Origin: JBHHYS01 sp046757645
Lineage (GTDB): Bacteria; Acidobacteriota; Terriglobia; Acidiferrales; 2-02-FULL-67-57
Assembly: GCA_046757645.1 (NCBI GenBank)
Contig: JBHHYS010000004.1
Location: forward strand, 1 to 50,292
Reading direction: 5' to 3'
Length of the DNA: 50,292 nt
Within the stretch, counting starts at the first letter, position 1, and each line of letters opens with the position of its first letter. A program made the position numbers and the translations under genes. The notes below the pieces were generated by a model. It was not told where the DNA came from and did not search any database. It worked only from the letters and a program-made list of their open reading frames with translations. This document shows positions 16,412 to 25,034 of the stretch, one piece after another.

Positions 16412-17518
16412 CTACTCGTAGGCCAAGGCGACGATGGTGTCCTGGCGGGCGGCGAGCCATGCGGGGTAAACCGCCCCCAGCACCCCGCCCAGGACGGCCA
16501 GCCCGGCCGCCTTCACCAGCCAGCCCAAGGTGATCAGGATGGTGAGGGTGGGGAAGGCCTCTTTGAGGAGGGCGCGGCCGGCGTAGCTGAAGCCGATGCC
16601 GACCGTCACCCCCACCGCGCACAGCAGGAGGGATTCGCGCAACACCAGCTGGATGATGTCGGCGTTCGACGCCCCCAACGACTTCAGGATGCCAATCTCG
16701 CGAGTGCGGTCCAGGATGGTGGTGTACATAGAAAGGAAAATCACCAGGAAGCCCACCACCACGGCGAGAGCGATCATCAAGCGGATAAAAGTGTCCAGCC
16801 CCGGCAGGCGCTGGGAGGTCATCATGGAGAGGTATTCCCGCAGGGGGCGCAACTGGTGCCGGGGAAAAATCCGGCGAATCTCTTCCACCACCGCATCCGT
16901 GTTCTTGGGGTCGTCGCAGCGAATATAGAAGATGGAAGCCTTATCGTGCGCGGCGGAAAGCTCCTGCAAGCGCTCGATGGGCACAAACAGGCGGGCGCCC
17001 TTGCCGTGCTCCACGATGCCCCGCAGGGTGAAGTCGTTCTCGAACAGGCGCACGGTATCGCCTACTTTCAGGTTTTGGGCGGCGGCGTACCAGTCGTCCA
17101 CCAGAATGTCGGTGGGCTCTTCGAAGGGGCTGCCGGCGTGATAGACAAAGCCGCGGCTGACGGCACGAAAGCTCTCCAGATCGATTCCGTACACCGTATC
17201 CAGCCCGCTGCTGGTGCTGAATTGCAGCAGCACGGGGGCCACCGCGGCCACGTGGGGGATCTCCTCCAGCTTGTCTTTGATCTTGATGGGCATGGGGGCC
17301 CCGCCGAAGGCCAGCAAGAAATTCGACGCCGGCGGCTGCAGCATCAGGTCCGCCCCCACGCCTTCGATGCGCTTCGCGGTCTCCTGGAGCAGGCCGGTGG
17401 TCAGGCCGACGATGATCACCACCAGGCACACCTCTACCCCCACCGCCACGACGGTGATCAGGGTGCGCAGCGGCCGGTGGAGGAAGTTGCCCACCAGCAT
17501 CGCCCGCATGGCGTTCAT
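16412..17518 (-). CDS. FtsX/MacB-type ABC transporter permease (DevC-like)
   Basis: The 368-aa protein has an N-terminal helix (TLITVVAVGVEVCLVVIIVG), a MacB-like periplasmic domain (residues about 50-235), and an FtsX domain with three helices. The conserved TREIGILKSLGASNADI coupling loop is quoted here as TREIGILKSLGAS. It ends DTIVALAYE, typical of DevC-like permeases. Such proteins move lipids, lipoproteins or peptides with an ABC ATPase, but no ATPase gene lies next to it here. Its start codon overlaps the stop of the LolA-like gene (ATGA), so the two are translationally coupled. Confidence 0.88.
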   Translation of the reverse strand: MNAMRAMLVGNFLHRPLRTLITVVAVGVEVCLVVIIVGLTTGLLQETAKRIEGVGADLMLQPPASNFLLAFGGAPMPIKIKDKLEEIPHVAAVAPVLLQFSTSSGLDTVYGIDLESFRAVSRGFVYHAGSPFEEPTDILVDDWYAAAQNLKVGDTVRLFENDFTLRGIVEHGKGARLFVPIERLQELSAAHDKASIFYIRCDDPKNTDAVVEEIRRIFPRHQLRPLREYLSMMTSQRLPGLDTFIRLMIALAVVVGFLVIFLSMYTTILDRTREIGILKSLGASNADIIQLVLRESLLLCAVGVTVGIGFSYAGRALLKEAFPTLTILITLGWLVKAAGLAVLGGVLGAVYPAWLAARQDTIVALAYE

Positions 17519-18456
17519 TGCGGCTCCTCCGGGGCCGGCGCCGTCCCTGCCTCGGCTTGGAGTTCGACCAGTTCCACTCCCGGCGGCCGTTCGAGCTGAA
17601 ACTTTTCCGGCGCAATGGGCTGGTTCAATGTGAGCCGTTTCACGATGAGTCTGAGGCGGTAGTCGTCCTGGGGGCGCGCCAGCTCAATCTGGTGGGGATA
17701 GGGCACGCCCTCCTCAGTCCGCCACTGGTCATAGTGGATGTCTGCCACCAGGCGGCCGCGGGCATCGAATCGTTGCACGCGCACCAGCTCCAGCTGGCTG
17801 CGCTCGAACCACCAGCGTCGGTGCAGCACCATTTTCCCGTCGTCGCCGGGGATGATTTCCGAGACGCCATAATATCGCCGCCCCCCGAACTCGTTTTCCT
17901 CCAGCAGATGCAGGCTGTCCGGGCTCGCTGCCTCCAGGAAGAGCGCTTCAAAGAGGTGCTGGGGACGGAGGTTTTCGATGGGATTGTCGCTGCGCCGCGC
18001 CGTCCGGGTGGCCCCGACAATGAACTTGTTCTTCGTGGGGATGAAAATGTGGAACCGCTCTTCGTCAGCGACCATGTCGAAGATGTTTTTGCGAAACACG
18101 GGTGCCTGGCCAATCAGCCGAATCTGCCGCATGGAGCCGCCGGGGACGCCGTTGTCACCCCCAACCGCCGGGCGCCGCTGCGCCAGCACGAAAGCGCGAA
18201 CGTCGTGGTACTGCTCGATCACCCCGCTGTAGGCCGATCCGGTGGAGGGCACCAGCTCGGTGACGGCATTGATGGAAACCACCGCCTCCGCCTGCTGCCT
18301 CAAGCGGGTCAGCAGCTCCTCCAGGGTGGCGGTCTTGAGGGGAGGGATTTTTTCCGGGGGCAGGCGTTCGGTTCGCTTCACGCCACAGTTTTGCATCCCC
18401 AGCAAAGGGGCAACGAAAAGCAGTAGCGCAGCGATTTTGGCCGATTTCCGCGGCAC
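17515..18456 (-). CDS. LolA-like outer-membrane lipoprotein-sorting protein (putative)
   Basis: The 313-aa exported protein has the overall look of the LolA/LolB-like fold. An N-terminal hydrophobic segment (IAALLLFVAPLLGMQNC) is followed by a helix (TLEELLTRLRQQAEAV) and a long run of antiparallel strands. The Cys after GMQN may be lipidated, but the lipobox is not canonical. The GTG at 18456 is chosen because AGAGG lies just upstream; the frame also opens at a TTG at 18468. Coupling to an FtsX-type permease suggests a lipoprotein or lipid trafficking pair. Assignment is by general pattern and gene context only. Confidence 0.65.
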   Translation of the reverse strand: MPRKSAKIAALLLFVAPLLGMQNCGVKRTERLPPEKIPPLKTATLEELLTRLRQQAEAVVSINAVTELVPSTGSAYSGVIEQYHDVRAFVLAQRRPAVGGDNGVPGGSMRQIRLIGQAPVFRKNIFDMVADEERFHIFIPTKNKFIVGATRTARRSDNPIENLRPQHLFEALFLEAASPDSLHLLEENEFGGRRYYGVSEIIPGDDGKMVLHRRWWFERSQLELVRVQRFDARGRLVADIHYDQWRTEEGVPYPHQIELARPQDDYRLRLIVKRLTLNQPIAPEKFQLERPPGVELVELQAEAGTAPAPEEPQ

Positions 18457-18499
18457 CGTTCCTCTCAATCGCTTCCCCGGTCAGTACTCGAAACCAATC

Positions 18500-18529
18500 A
18501 GTCTAGCGGAGCGCTGCAAGGGGGGTCAA
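18500..18529 (-). promoter_or_regulatory. Promoter of the LolA-like / FtsX-type pair
   Basis: On the minus strand TTGACC (18529-18524), an 18-nt spacer and TAGACT (18505-18500) form a plausible sigma-70 promoter. The leader would be about 37 nt. Confidence 0.5.
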
Positions 18530-18579
18530 CCATCGCTCAGCGAAAATCGGGGAGCGGGGAGGGGAGAGAGTGCGCGGTG

Positions 18580-19002
18580 CTACCAGCGCCGCGGATAGAC
18601 CTGCTCGAAGGGGCCGCGCACACGCCCGTGGGTGAACATGGTCGAAGGGAGATTGCGCGGCAGCGGGGTCACTAAGGAAAGCCGCGGGTTTTCCTCCTGG
18701 AACGTGAAAGAGAATTGTGGTGCCGGGGCGCTCTGAACCGCGAGGGTCAGGGAAGCCACCGCGGCGATCGCCCCTTTCTTTCGCGACCAGAGGCTGGGGA
18801 TAAGGAGAGGCGCCAGCAGATTTTTCTCTTCTGCCCTGGGCGGGACGGTGGCCGGCGGGGTGGCCGGGCGCAGCAGGGGAAGGTCGAGCGTGTGCCGGTG
18901 CGCCACGAGCAGGGGTGCCGTCGGCGCTTCTTGGGCAGCCGTTGCCATCGGGGACAACAGCACCAGCCCCAGCAACAACCCGCACATCCGCCGGTGTCTC
19001 AT
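18580..19002 (-). CDS. Hypothetical secreted protein, 140 aa
   Basis: No family was recognised. The ATG at 19002 is preceded by GGAGG at good spacing and gives a clean signal peptide (MCGLLLGLVLLSPMATAA). The frame is open further upstream to 19302, but that part lies over mltG and is low-complexity. The mature part is proline- and leucine-rich, with a short hydrophobic stretch (KKGAIAAVASLTLAVQ) and an end in FEQVYPRRW. It may be a small envelope protein specific to this lineage. Confidence 0.55.
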   Translation of the reverse strand: MRHRRMCGLLLGLVLLSPMATAAQEAPTAPLLVAHRHTLDLPLLRPATPPATVPPRAEEKNLLAPLLIPSLWSRKKGAIAAVASLTLAVQSAPAPQFSFTFQEENPRLSLVTPLPRNLPSTMFTHGRVRGPFEQVYPRRW

Positions 19003-19132
19003 TCTCGGCCTCCACTTAGTTCGATGGTCGGCGGTAGGGCAAGGATTCAAGTCGTCGCAGAACGGGCGGCTCAAACGAGGTTGGAGGAGAGATCGAGAAT
19101 TTTCCCCGAGCGGGCGGCGAGAAATCGTCGGC

Positions 19133-20182
19133 CTAGGGGTGGTTTCCGGCTTTCTGCTGCCGAGCGCGCCGGCGGCGGTAGCGGGCGACGTTGCGCGTAT
19201 GCTGGGCGGCGGTGGCGGCGAAGAAGTGCCCGCCACGCGTGTTGCTGACGAAGTAGAGGTAGTTGGAGGCCGGCGGGTTGAGCACGGCCTCGAGCGCCGC
19301 ACGTCCCGGGGAAGCGATGGGTCCCGGCGGCAGGCCGGTGTGCCGGTAGGTGTTGTAGGGCGAGTCCCGCTCCAGGTCGGAGACGTTGATGACGCCGTCG
19401 AAGTAACCCTCCGCGGCCAGCCGGGCGGCGTAGATCACCGTGGGATCGCAGGCCAGCAGCATGCCGCGTTTGAGCCGGTTGTAGAAAACCGCGGCAATCA
19501 ACCCGCGCTCCTCCGCCACCCCGGTTTCCTTTTCCACCAGCGAAGCCAGCGTGACCAACTGGTGCGCGGTGAGCTCTGCCGGGTGGGTGGTCTTTTCGCG
19601 CAGCGGCTCATAGACGCGGCGGAAGTGCTCCACCATGGTGCGCACCATTGCGGTGGGGTCGGCGGGGCGCGCCAAGCGGTAGGTGTCGGGAAACAGGTAG
19701 CCTTCCAAGGTCGTGGCTTCGGGGGCGAGGTCGCGGATCAGTTCGACATTTTCGGTGGCCGCCAGAAAGGCTTCGCGGGAGGCGAGTCGCAGCCGCGCCA
19801 CCTCGTCGGCGATGTCCCAGCGCGTATACCCCTCGGGGATGGTGAGCGCGTAGAGGTGGACTTCGCCCCGGGCGAGCTTCGAAAAGACCCCGGCGGTGCT
19901 GAGCGGCTCCGCGAAAGCGTACTCACCCGCCTTCAGAGTGCGGTGGGGCTGCAGGTACGCATAGAGGAGAAACGGCCAGCGGGAATAGAGCACGCCGCGG
20001 GCGGTGAGCTGCTCGGCGATGATGCGGCGACTCATTCCCGAGTCGATGATGACCGCCACTTGCCCGGAATAGCCCTGGTAGGGCCAGAGCAGAAGCGCCA
20101 GAAGAACAAGAGCCAGCAGGGCGAGTGCCCCGACCAGCACCCGCCGCGGATTGAGCGGTTTCGAAAGCGGGAAAGCCATCAC
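19133..20182 (-). CDS. mltG: Endolytic murein transglycosylase MltG (YceG)
   Basis: This inner-membrane enzyme cuts nascent glycan strands of peptidoglycan. The 349-aa protein has one N-terminal membrane helix (VLVGALALLALVLLALLLW), a LysM-like region, and the YceG domain. The catalytic Glu is residue 217 in ASLVEKETG. Conserved motifs EGYLFPDTY, CDPTVIYA and SPYNTYRHTGLPPGPI are all present. The start overlaps the ruvX stop (ATGA), an arrangement also common in other phyla. Confidence 0.95.
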   Translation of the reverse strand: MMAFPLSKPLNPRRVLVGALALLALVLLALLLWPYQGYSGQVAVIIDSGMSRRIIAEQLTARGVLYSRWPFLLYAYLQPHRTLKAGEYAFAEPLSTAGVFSKLARGEVHLYALTIPEGYTRWDIADEVARLRLASREAFLAATENVELIRDLAPEATTLEGYLFPDTYRLARPADPTAMVRTMVEHFRRVYEPLREKTTHPAELTAHQLVTLASLVEKETGVAEERGLIAAVFYNRLKRGMLLACDPTVIYAARLAAEGYFDGVINVSDLERDSPYNTYRHTGLPPGPIASPGRAALEAVLNPPASNYLYFVSNTRGGHFFAATAAQHTRNVARYRRRRARQQKAGNHP

Positions 20183-20622
20183 GAATCGGAGGTTGCCTGG
20201 GACGCCTGTTGATCCAGGTAGGTTTGCAGAATCAGGGTAGCGGCGATCTGGTCAACCGCTTGCTTGCGCTGGCGGCGGCTGGCGCCGAAGGTGCGCAGCA
20301 GCCGCTCGGCTTCCGCGGTGGTCAGCCGCTCGTCAAAAAGCTCGACCGGCAGCTTCAGATCCCGCCGCAGCCAATCGGCGAAACGTTCGGCTTCCTGGGC
20401 GCGGGCGCTGGCGAAGCCTTTGAGGTGCAACGGGTGGCCGACCACGATGCGCTCCACGCTGTAGGCCTCGACCAGCTCGCGGATGCGGGCAAGGTCGGCG
20501 CGGCGGTTCGTGCGCCGCAAGGTCGGCAAGCCTTGGGCGGTCAGCCCTAAGGGGTCAGTGACTGCCAGGCCCACGTTTTTGCCGCCCAGATCAACGGCCA
20601 GAATGCGTCCTTGACTCTTCAT
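20179..20622 (-). CDS. ruvX: RuvX/YqgF family putative pre-16S rRNA nuclease
   Basis: This 147-aa RNase H-fold protein is associated with 16S rRNA 5'-end maturation and, by fold, with Holliday-junction resolvases. The active-site Asp is in ILAVDLGGKNVGLAV. ERIVVGHPLHLKG and FDERLTTAEAERLL are family motifs, and the last Asp is in KQAVDQIAA. The ATG at 20622 is preferred over an upstream in-frame codon at 20652. It fits the family N-terminus and lies exactly 6 nt after a perfect TATAAT. Confidence 0.93.
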   Translation of the reverse strand: MKSQGRILAVDLGGKNVGLAVTDPLGLTAQGLPTLRRTNRRADLARIRELVEAYSVERIVVGHPLHLKGFASARAQEAERFADWLRRDLKLPVELFDERLTTAEAERLLRTFGASRRQRKQAVDQIAATLILQTYLDQQASQATSDS

Positions 20623-20628
20623 ATGTTC

Positions 20629-20658
20629 ATTATAGGGAGCGCTCTCGCCCACTGTCTA
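20629..20658 (-). promoter_or_regulatory. Promoter of ruvX-mltG (TAGACA-18-TATAAT)
   Basis: On the minus strand TAGACA (20658-20653), an 18-nt spacer and consensus TATAAT (20634-20629) precede the ATG at 20622 by 6 nt. Transcription should begin at the start codon, giving a leaderless mRNA. Confidence 0.75.
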
Positions 20659-20782
20659 GGAGCGCGAATCGCCCCGGTGGCGTGTACCGAAGCCGCCATG
20701 ACGGGAGGCCCGGCGAGGGCCGAATTTCGGTGAACGCTGCCCCGTTCGGCGGTTTCTTGACGGGTGAAGGCCAGTGAGTTAG

Positions 20783-20798
20783 CCTGCCCTCCGGCAGG
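20783..20798. repeat. Tetraloop hairpin in the ruvX to 20887 gap
   Basis: CCTGCC and GGCAGG enclose a CTCC loop. Further upstream CCGAA and TTCGG, with GCCC/GGGC between, suggest more structure around 20688-20732. No known RNA family was recognised in the 20623-20886 gap. Confidence 0.4.
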
Positions 20799-20886
20799 GG
20801 AGCCGATTCACCGCAACTATTTTGACTTGGGCGGGTTGAATGGAGGGAGAGATTCTGAGTGACAATTTCCAACGAGGTGACTCACC

Positions 20887-21507
20887 ATGAAACGAGGCTT
20901 GGGTCGAGCAGTTGTTCTGGTTGTTTTCGTTCTGTGCGCGGCAGTGGCGCAGGCGCAGGTGCGGGGTCCCGCGAGGGGAGGCATACCCAACAAGAAGCCT
21001 AACACCCAGTTCCGCCCGGGCGATCTGCCGGGAGGAATCCCCCAGAAGGGGGGCTCGGGGCCCAGCTTGCCGGTTCTGGGCAGTCTGGGCACCGCCATCA
21101 CCAAGCAACAGGCCGAGGCGATGACGGCGCGGCAGACGAGCGAAGAGTACGTGCAAGCCCTGCGGGTTGTGGCTCACTTCCTGCAGCATCGTCCCGACCA
21201 GGTCGAGGGGCTGAAGCAGTTGCTGCAACTGCGGGCGCAAGCGGTTTACCCGCTGCTGCAAGGGATTATCGAGCGGGAGCGACAGCTCTACCCGCTGCTG
21301 CACTCCGGCGGCGACCCGGCCGACATCGGCCGCTTGGTCGTCGAGATTTACCAGCTCTTCGGGCAAATCGCCGCCGCCCAAGCAGACTTCATCGCTGCCT
21401 TCGAAGATTTGCTCAACCTCGAGCAGCGGGGGCGTCTGCAGGCGATGCGCCTGGCCGCGCGCTTGCAGCCTCTCTTGCCTGCTTTCCAGAAGTTGTATTT
21501 GCTCTGA
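20887..21507 (+). CDS. Hypothetical secreted helical protein, 206 aa
   Basis: No family was firmly recognised. A signal peptide (VVLVVFVLCAAVAQAQ) is followed by about 45 Gly/Pro-rich residues and then a strongly helical C-terminal domain of about 140 residues rich in Leu, Gln and Arg. The helical part, with its NLEQRGRLQAMRLAARL segment, recalls periplasmic Spy/CpxP-type chaperones, but the diagnostic LTxxQ motifs are not clear. A near-perfect Shine-Dalgarno sequence (GAGGTGA) lies 6 nt before the ATG. It is divergent from ruvX. Confidence 0.6.
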   Translation: MKRGLGRAVVLVVFVLCAAVAQAQVRGPARGGIPNKKPNTQFRPGDLPGGIPQKGGSGPSLPVLGSLGTAITKQQAEAMTARQTSEEYVQALRVVAHFLQHRPDQVEGLKQLLQLRAQAVYPLLQGIIERERQLYPLLHSGGDPADIGRLVVEIYQLFGQIAAAQADFIAAFEDLLNLEQRGRLQAMRLAARLQPLLPAFQKLYLL

Positions 21508-21704
21508 GCGCGGAGGGAGCGATCTTTAGGCACAGGCGCGGGTGAGCGCCGCTCCCCGCGTCCGTCTGCCTGATCAGCCTGGCTGAGCAAGATGCGAGCG
21601 GGGACACGGGGCGGCGGTCTTGAGAAGCTCGCGCTTGCCTTTCAGGGTCGCGCCGCGGCATACTTTCGCACCGGGTGCCCTCACTTCCGTCCACGAGGTG
21701 CGCT

Positions 21705-23063
21705 GTGAGCCGTCCACGAGTATTCGCCGGGGTTTCGTTTCTGGTTCTTCTGCCCCTCTGTTTGACGATTGTGCCGATGCGAGCCGCGACGCTGGCCGCA
21801 CCGGCCCAGCAGGAAACCACCGCCACCGAAGCGGGCCAAGCGGCAGCGCCGGAGAAAAAAGAGGTGAAAGGCTACCGGCTGCCGCCGGAAAAGTACGAGC
21901 AGGCCATCGCCTACGCCCGGGCACGCTACCGGCTCTACTTCATCGGATTTGTCTACGGGCTGATCGTGTTGCTGGTGGTATTGGCCGGGCGGGTGGCGCC
22001 CAAGTTTCGCGACTGGGCCGAACGCAGCTCCGCGCGCCGATTCCTGCAAGCGCTGATCTACGTACCCTTGCTGTTTGTGACCCTGGAGGTGCTGGGCTTG
22101 CCCACCGGTATTTATGGGCACTGGCTCTCCTTGAAGTACGAGCAGTCGGTGCAAAGCTGGCCGTCGTGGTTCTGGGATTGGACGAAAGGGCAACTGATCG
22201 GGCTGGTCATCGGGACGATTCTGATCTGGATTCTCTACGGCGTCGTCCGCCGCAGCCCACGCCGCTGGTGGTTCTACTTCTGGCTGGCGGCGCTGCCCAT
22301 CCTCATCTTTTTGCTGTTCATCGGCCCCTACGTGATCCAGCCGCTGTTCTTCCAGTTCGAGCCGCTGGAGCAGAGGCAGCCGGCGCTGGTGACGGAGATC
22401 GAAAAGGTGGTCACCCGGGGTGGGCTGACGATCCCGCGGGAGCGCATGTTTGAGATGAAGGCCAGCGAAAAGCTGAAGTCAGTGAACGCCTACGTGACCG
22501 GCTTCGGGGCCTCCAAGCGGGTGGTGATCTGGGACACCACCATCGAGAAGATGACCCTCCCGCAGACGCTCTTCGTTTTCGGGCACGAGATGGGCCACTA
22601 CGTCCTCCTCCACATCCTCAAGTTCATCGCCTTCTTCGCGGGAGTTTTGTTGGTGTTCCTCTACCTGGGCTATCGGGGATTGCACTGGGCTCTGAGGCGC
22701 TGGAGCGCGCGCTGGGCCATCCGCGGCGTGGACGACTGGGCCTCGCTGCCGGTGTTGATGCTCTTCCTCTCGTTGTTCGGCTTTCTCGCCTCCCCGGCCA
22801 CAAACACCTTCGGCCGTTACCTTGAACACCAGGCCGATATCTACGGCCTGGAGGTGATCCACGGGGTCGTGCCGGACTCCCAGCAAGCAGGGGCTGAGGC
22901 TTTCCAGATTCTCGGTGAGATCAACCTGGCCGACCCCAACCCCAGCCGCTTTATCAAGTTCTGGCTCTACGACCACCCACCGCTCAACGAGCGCATCATT
23001 TTTGCCCAAACCTACGACCCCTGGTCGAAAAGCGAGCCAACTCAGTTCGTCCCCGAGCCGTAG
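21705..23063 (+). CDS. M48-family membrane metalloprotease (Ste24/CAAX-protease-like)
   Basis: The protein has the Ste24p layout: a signal or first helix, several further membrane segments (about residues 70-90, 110-130, 160-180, 195-220), and the zinc-binding HEMGH in FVFGHEMGHYVLLHI. The third ligand is the Glu of EHQAD. The C-terminal region ends with DHPPLNERI, a conserved M48 segment. These enzymes degrade or process membrane-associated proteins. The GTG at 21705 is chosen because GAGG lies 6 nt upstream; the frame is open back to 21675. A plausible promoter (TTGCCT 21635, CATACT 21659) lies ahead. Confidence 0.88.
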   Translation: MSRPRVFAGVSFLVLLPLCLTIVPMRAATLAAPAQQETTATEAGQAAAPEKKEVKGYRLPPEKYEQAIAYARARYRLYFIGFVYGLIVLLVVLAGRVAPKFRDWAERSSARRFLQALIYVPLLFVTLEVLGLPTGIYGHWLSLKYEQSVQSWPSWFWDWTKGQLIGLVIGTILIWILYGVVRRSPRRWWFYFWLAALPILIFLLFIGPYVIQPLFFQFEPLEQRQPALVTEIEKVVTRGGLTIPRERMFEMKASEKLKSVNAYVTGFGASKRVVIWDTTIEKMTLPQTLFVFGHEMGHYVLLHILKFIAFFAGVLLVFLYLGYRGLHWALRRWSARWAIRGVDDWASLPVLMLFLSLFGFLASPATNTFGRYLEHQADIYGLEVIHGVVPDSQQAGAEAFQILGEINLADPNPSRFIKFWLYDHPPLNERIIFAQTYDPWSKSEPTQFVPEP

Positions 23064-23077
23064 CCGGCGACAAAGAC

Positions 23078-23680
23078 ATGCCGCCGCCACCATCTTCCCT
23101 GCCGGGCTTGGGGTTTCATCCCCTCACCGCTCGCCGCTGGCCGGAACTGGAAAAATTGTTTGGCGAGCGGGGTGCATGTGGCGGCTGCTGGTGCATGTGG
23201 TGGCGCGTGAAGCGCTCCCAGTTCGAGAAGCAGAAAGGTCGGGAGAACAAGCGAGCCCTGAAGCGAATCGTGAAGTCGGGGGAAGTGCCGGGGCTGCTGG
23301 CCTACGCCGGCGGCGAACCCATCGGCTGGTGTGCGCTCGCCCCGCGGGAATGCTACCCGGTCTTGGACCGCTCGCGCACGCTGAAGCGAGTTGACGCCAA
23401 GCCGGTGTGGTCGCTCGTCTGTTTCTTTGTGGCCAAACCATTCCGCCGCCGGGGCGTCACCGTGAAGCTGCTGCGGGCTGCGGTCAGCTACGCCCGAAAG
23501 CGCGGGGCCAGGGTTCTCGAAGGGTATCCGGTCGAGCCCCGAAGAAAGAGCGGCGTCCCGGACGCCTTTGCCTGGACCGGGCTGGCCGCGGCCTTCCGTC
23601 GAGCGGGCTTTCGGGAGGTTCTGCGGCGGTCGGAAACCCGGCCCATCATGCGGTACTTCATCCGAAGAGCCCCGGTCTGA
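23078..23680 (+). CDS. GNAT-family N-acetyltransferase
   Basis: The 200-aa protein shows the GNAT fold. The acetyl-CoA loop is visible as CFFVAKPFRRRGVTVKLLRAA, quoted in parts (FFVAKPFRRRGV, KLLRAAVSYA). A preceding strand reads IGWCALAPRE. The N-terminal third contains a Cys/Trp-rich stretch (CGGCWCMWWR) that is characteristic of one bacterial subgroup of GNAT proteins. The substrate is unknown. It lies 14 nt after the M48 protease gene on the same strand and is probably co-transcribed. It converges with the SnoaL-like gene 3 nt away. Confidence 0.8.
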   Translation: MPPPPSSLPGLGFHPLTARRWPELEKLFGERGACGGCWCMWWRVKRSQFEKQKGRENKRALKRIVKSGEVPGLLAYAGGEPIGWCALAPRECYPVLDRSRTLKRVDAKPVWSLVCFFVAKPFRRRGVTVKLLRAAVSYARKRGARVLEGYPVEPRRKSGVPDAFAWTGLAAAFRRAGFREVLRRSETRPIMRYFIRRAPV

Positions 23681-23683
23681 GTT

Positions 23684-24061
23684 TCAAAGCGTGCGGCGGT
23701 GCCAGTACTCGCGGAAGCTCCTGACCAATTCGCCGCGGAACTCGGCCAGCAGGATGCCGCGCAGTTCCCGGCGCTCACCGGCCACGGCGGGCGAGCGGCG
23801 GGGGCGATGTCGATAGGTGCAGCGCCATTCGGCCACGAGTGTCTGGCCGACGATGAGAAAGTCGCCGGGCGCGAAGTGAATCTCTTCCTGAGTAGCGGTG
23901 GCCGCTTGCCAGTAGGCCCGGATGGCTTCGCGGCCGGCGAGGGGTTTGCCGAAAGGGGTCTCCCAGTAGTCAGCCTGGGGAGCGAAGAGGCTGGCCGCCA
24001 GCTCGGCGTCGCGCGTTTCCCAAGCACGGCCATAATTTTCCAGGAACTTCCTGGCGTCCAT
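23684..24061 (-). CDS. SnoaL/NTF2-like protein, 125 aa
   Basis: The small alpha+beta barrel fold is suggested by the helix FLENYGRAWETRDAELAASL, the FAPQADYWETPFG strand and loop, REAIRAYWQ, and the last strands ending FREYWHRR. Members include enzymes and ligand-binding proteins, so no function is assigned. GGAGG sits at ideal distance before the ATG. It follows thiE by 34 nt and is probably the last gene of the TPR-thiE unit. A second NTF2-like gene in this window lies between pheS and pheT; the two are not close copies. Confidence 0.75.
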   Translation of the reverse strand: MDARKFLENYGRAWETRDAELAASLFAPQADYWETPFGKPLAGREAIRAYWQAATATQEEIHFAPGDFLIVGQTLVAEWRCTYRHRPRRSPAVAGERRELRGILLAEFRGELVRSFREYWHRRTL

Positions 24062-24095
24062 TCTTTCCTCCGGACCCTTTGAGGCGCGGCCTGTC

Positions 24096-24731
24096 TCAGG
24101 AGCCTCCTGACAATCCGCGCAACCGACCGACAGTTTCCCGCAGATCAGCGCTTCGTTGAAACAACGAGATGGCGGCCAGGCCAGCGGCGCCGGCTTCGAG
24201 GCAGGCTGCGGCGTTCGACAACGTGATGCCCCCGAGCGCCAGCACGGGAATCTTTACGGCGCGCACGGCCTCCGCGAGTTTTTCCGGGCCCAGCGGGGGC
24301 CCGTAGGCTTTTTTCGACGCGGTTTCAAAGACGGGACCAAAGACGGCGAAGTCGGTGCCACCGTCGGCGGCGCGGCGGAGTTCGTCGAGGTTGTGACAGG
24401 AAGCGCCCAGGAGCAGCGCGGGATAGCAGCGGCGGACTTCCGCCACCGGAAAGCCGTGGGTGGGAAGATGGAGCCCCGCGGCGCCGCCGGCCAGGGCCAC
24501 GTCCAGGCGGTCGTTGACCAGGATGCGGGTCGTGCTCCCCCGGGCGCGCTCGACCCCCGCTTCCACCAGAGCCAGCAGCGAGCGCGTCTCCAGGTCGCGC
24601 TCCCGCACTTGGATCAACTCCACGCCCGCCGCGATGGCCTGCTTGATGACGGGCAGCGGGTCGCCGCCCGGCAAGGCGTGGCGGTCGGTGATGTAGTAGA
24701 GCAGGGGACGGGCCTCAGGCAGTCTGGCCAC
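24096..24731 (-). CDS. thiE: Thiamine-phosphate synthase family protein (ThiE/TenI)
   Basis: The 211-aa TIM barrel couples the pyrimidine and thiazole halves of thiamine, or, if TenI-like, acts on the thiazole moiety. Motifs seen are LIQVRERDLE, RILVNDRLDVALAGGAAGLHLP, LLGASCHNLDEL, FGPVFETASKKAYGPPLG and ALGGITLSNA. Where classical ThiE has a Gln/Asp after GxHL, this protein has Pro-Thr-His, so a TenI role is possible. The GTG start at 24731 lies inside the end of the upstream membrane-protein gene (17-nt overlap). No other thiamine gene is in the window. Confidence 0.8.
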   Translation of the reverse strand: MARLPEARPLLYYITDRHALPGGDPLPVIKQAIAAGVELIQVRERDLETRSLLALVEAGVERARGSTTRILVNDRLDVALAGGAAGLHLPTHGFPVAEVRRCYPALLLGASCHNLDELRRAADGGTDFAVFGPVFETASKKAYGPPLGPEKLAEAVRAVKIPVLALGGITLSNAAACLEAGAAGLAAISLFQRSADLRETVGRLRGLSGGS

Positions 24732-25023
24732 GGGTGAGCGACTCCTCGCTGTCCCCCGGGGTGGGCGGGCGCGACCCTTCCAGCCAGCGGTTGAGGAGGG
24801 CGCGGAAGTGCGCGGCGTACCAGAGCGCCAGGCCGATGTCCACCAGACCGATTCCGGAGACGAATCCCCTGAGGTGGTTGTTGAGCAGCCACGGAGCTAG
24901 CTCCGGATAGCGGAACAGGAAGTAGTTGCGCTCCCAGAGCCCCGACCAGGGCAGCACGACCAGAAAAATTCCCAGCTCCAGGCAAAAGAGGATCAGAGTG
25001 AGAAGAAAGAGGCGGGGAACCAT
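24715..25023 (-). CDS. Small inner-membrane protein, 102 aa
   Basis: No family was recognised. Two hydrophobic helices are visible: residues about 4-22 (LFLLTLILFCLELGIFLVV) and about 55-75 (GFVSGIGLVDIGLALWYAA), with a hydrophilic C-terminal tail. The ATG at 25023 has GGTGGA just upstream and follows the TPR gene stop by 11 nt. An upstream in-frame codon at 25113 would overlap the TPR gene and is not needed. It overlaps thiE by 17 nt. Confidence 0.65.
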   Translation of the reverse strand: MVPRLFLLTLILFCLELGIFLVVLPWSGLWERNYFLFRYPELAPWLLNNHLRGFVSGIGLVDIGLALWYAAHFRALLNRWLEGSRPPTPGDSEESLTRGQTA

Positions 25024-25034
25024 TCCACCGCCAA

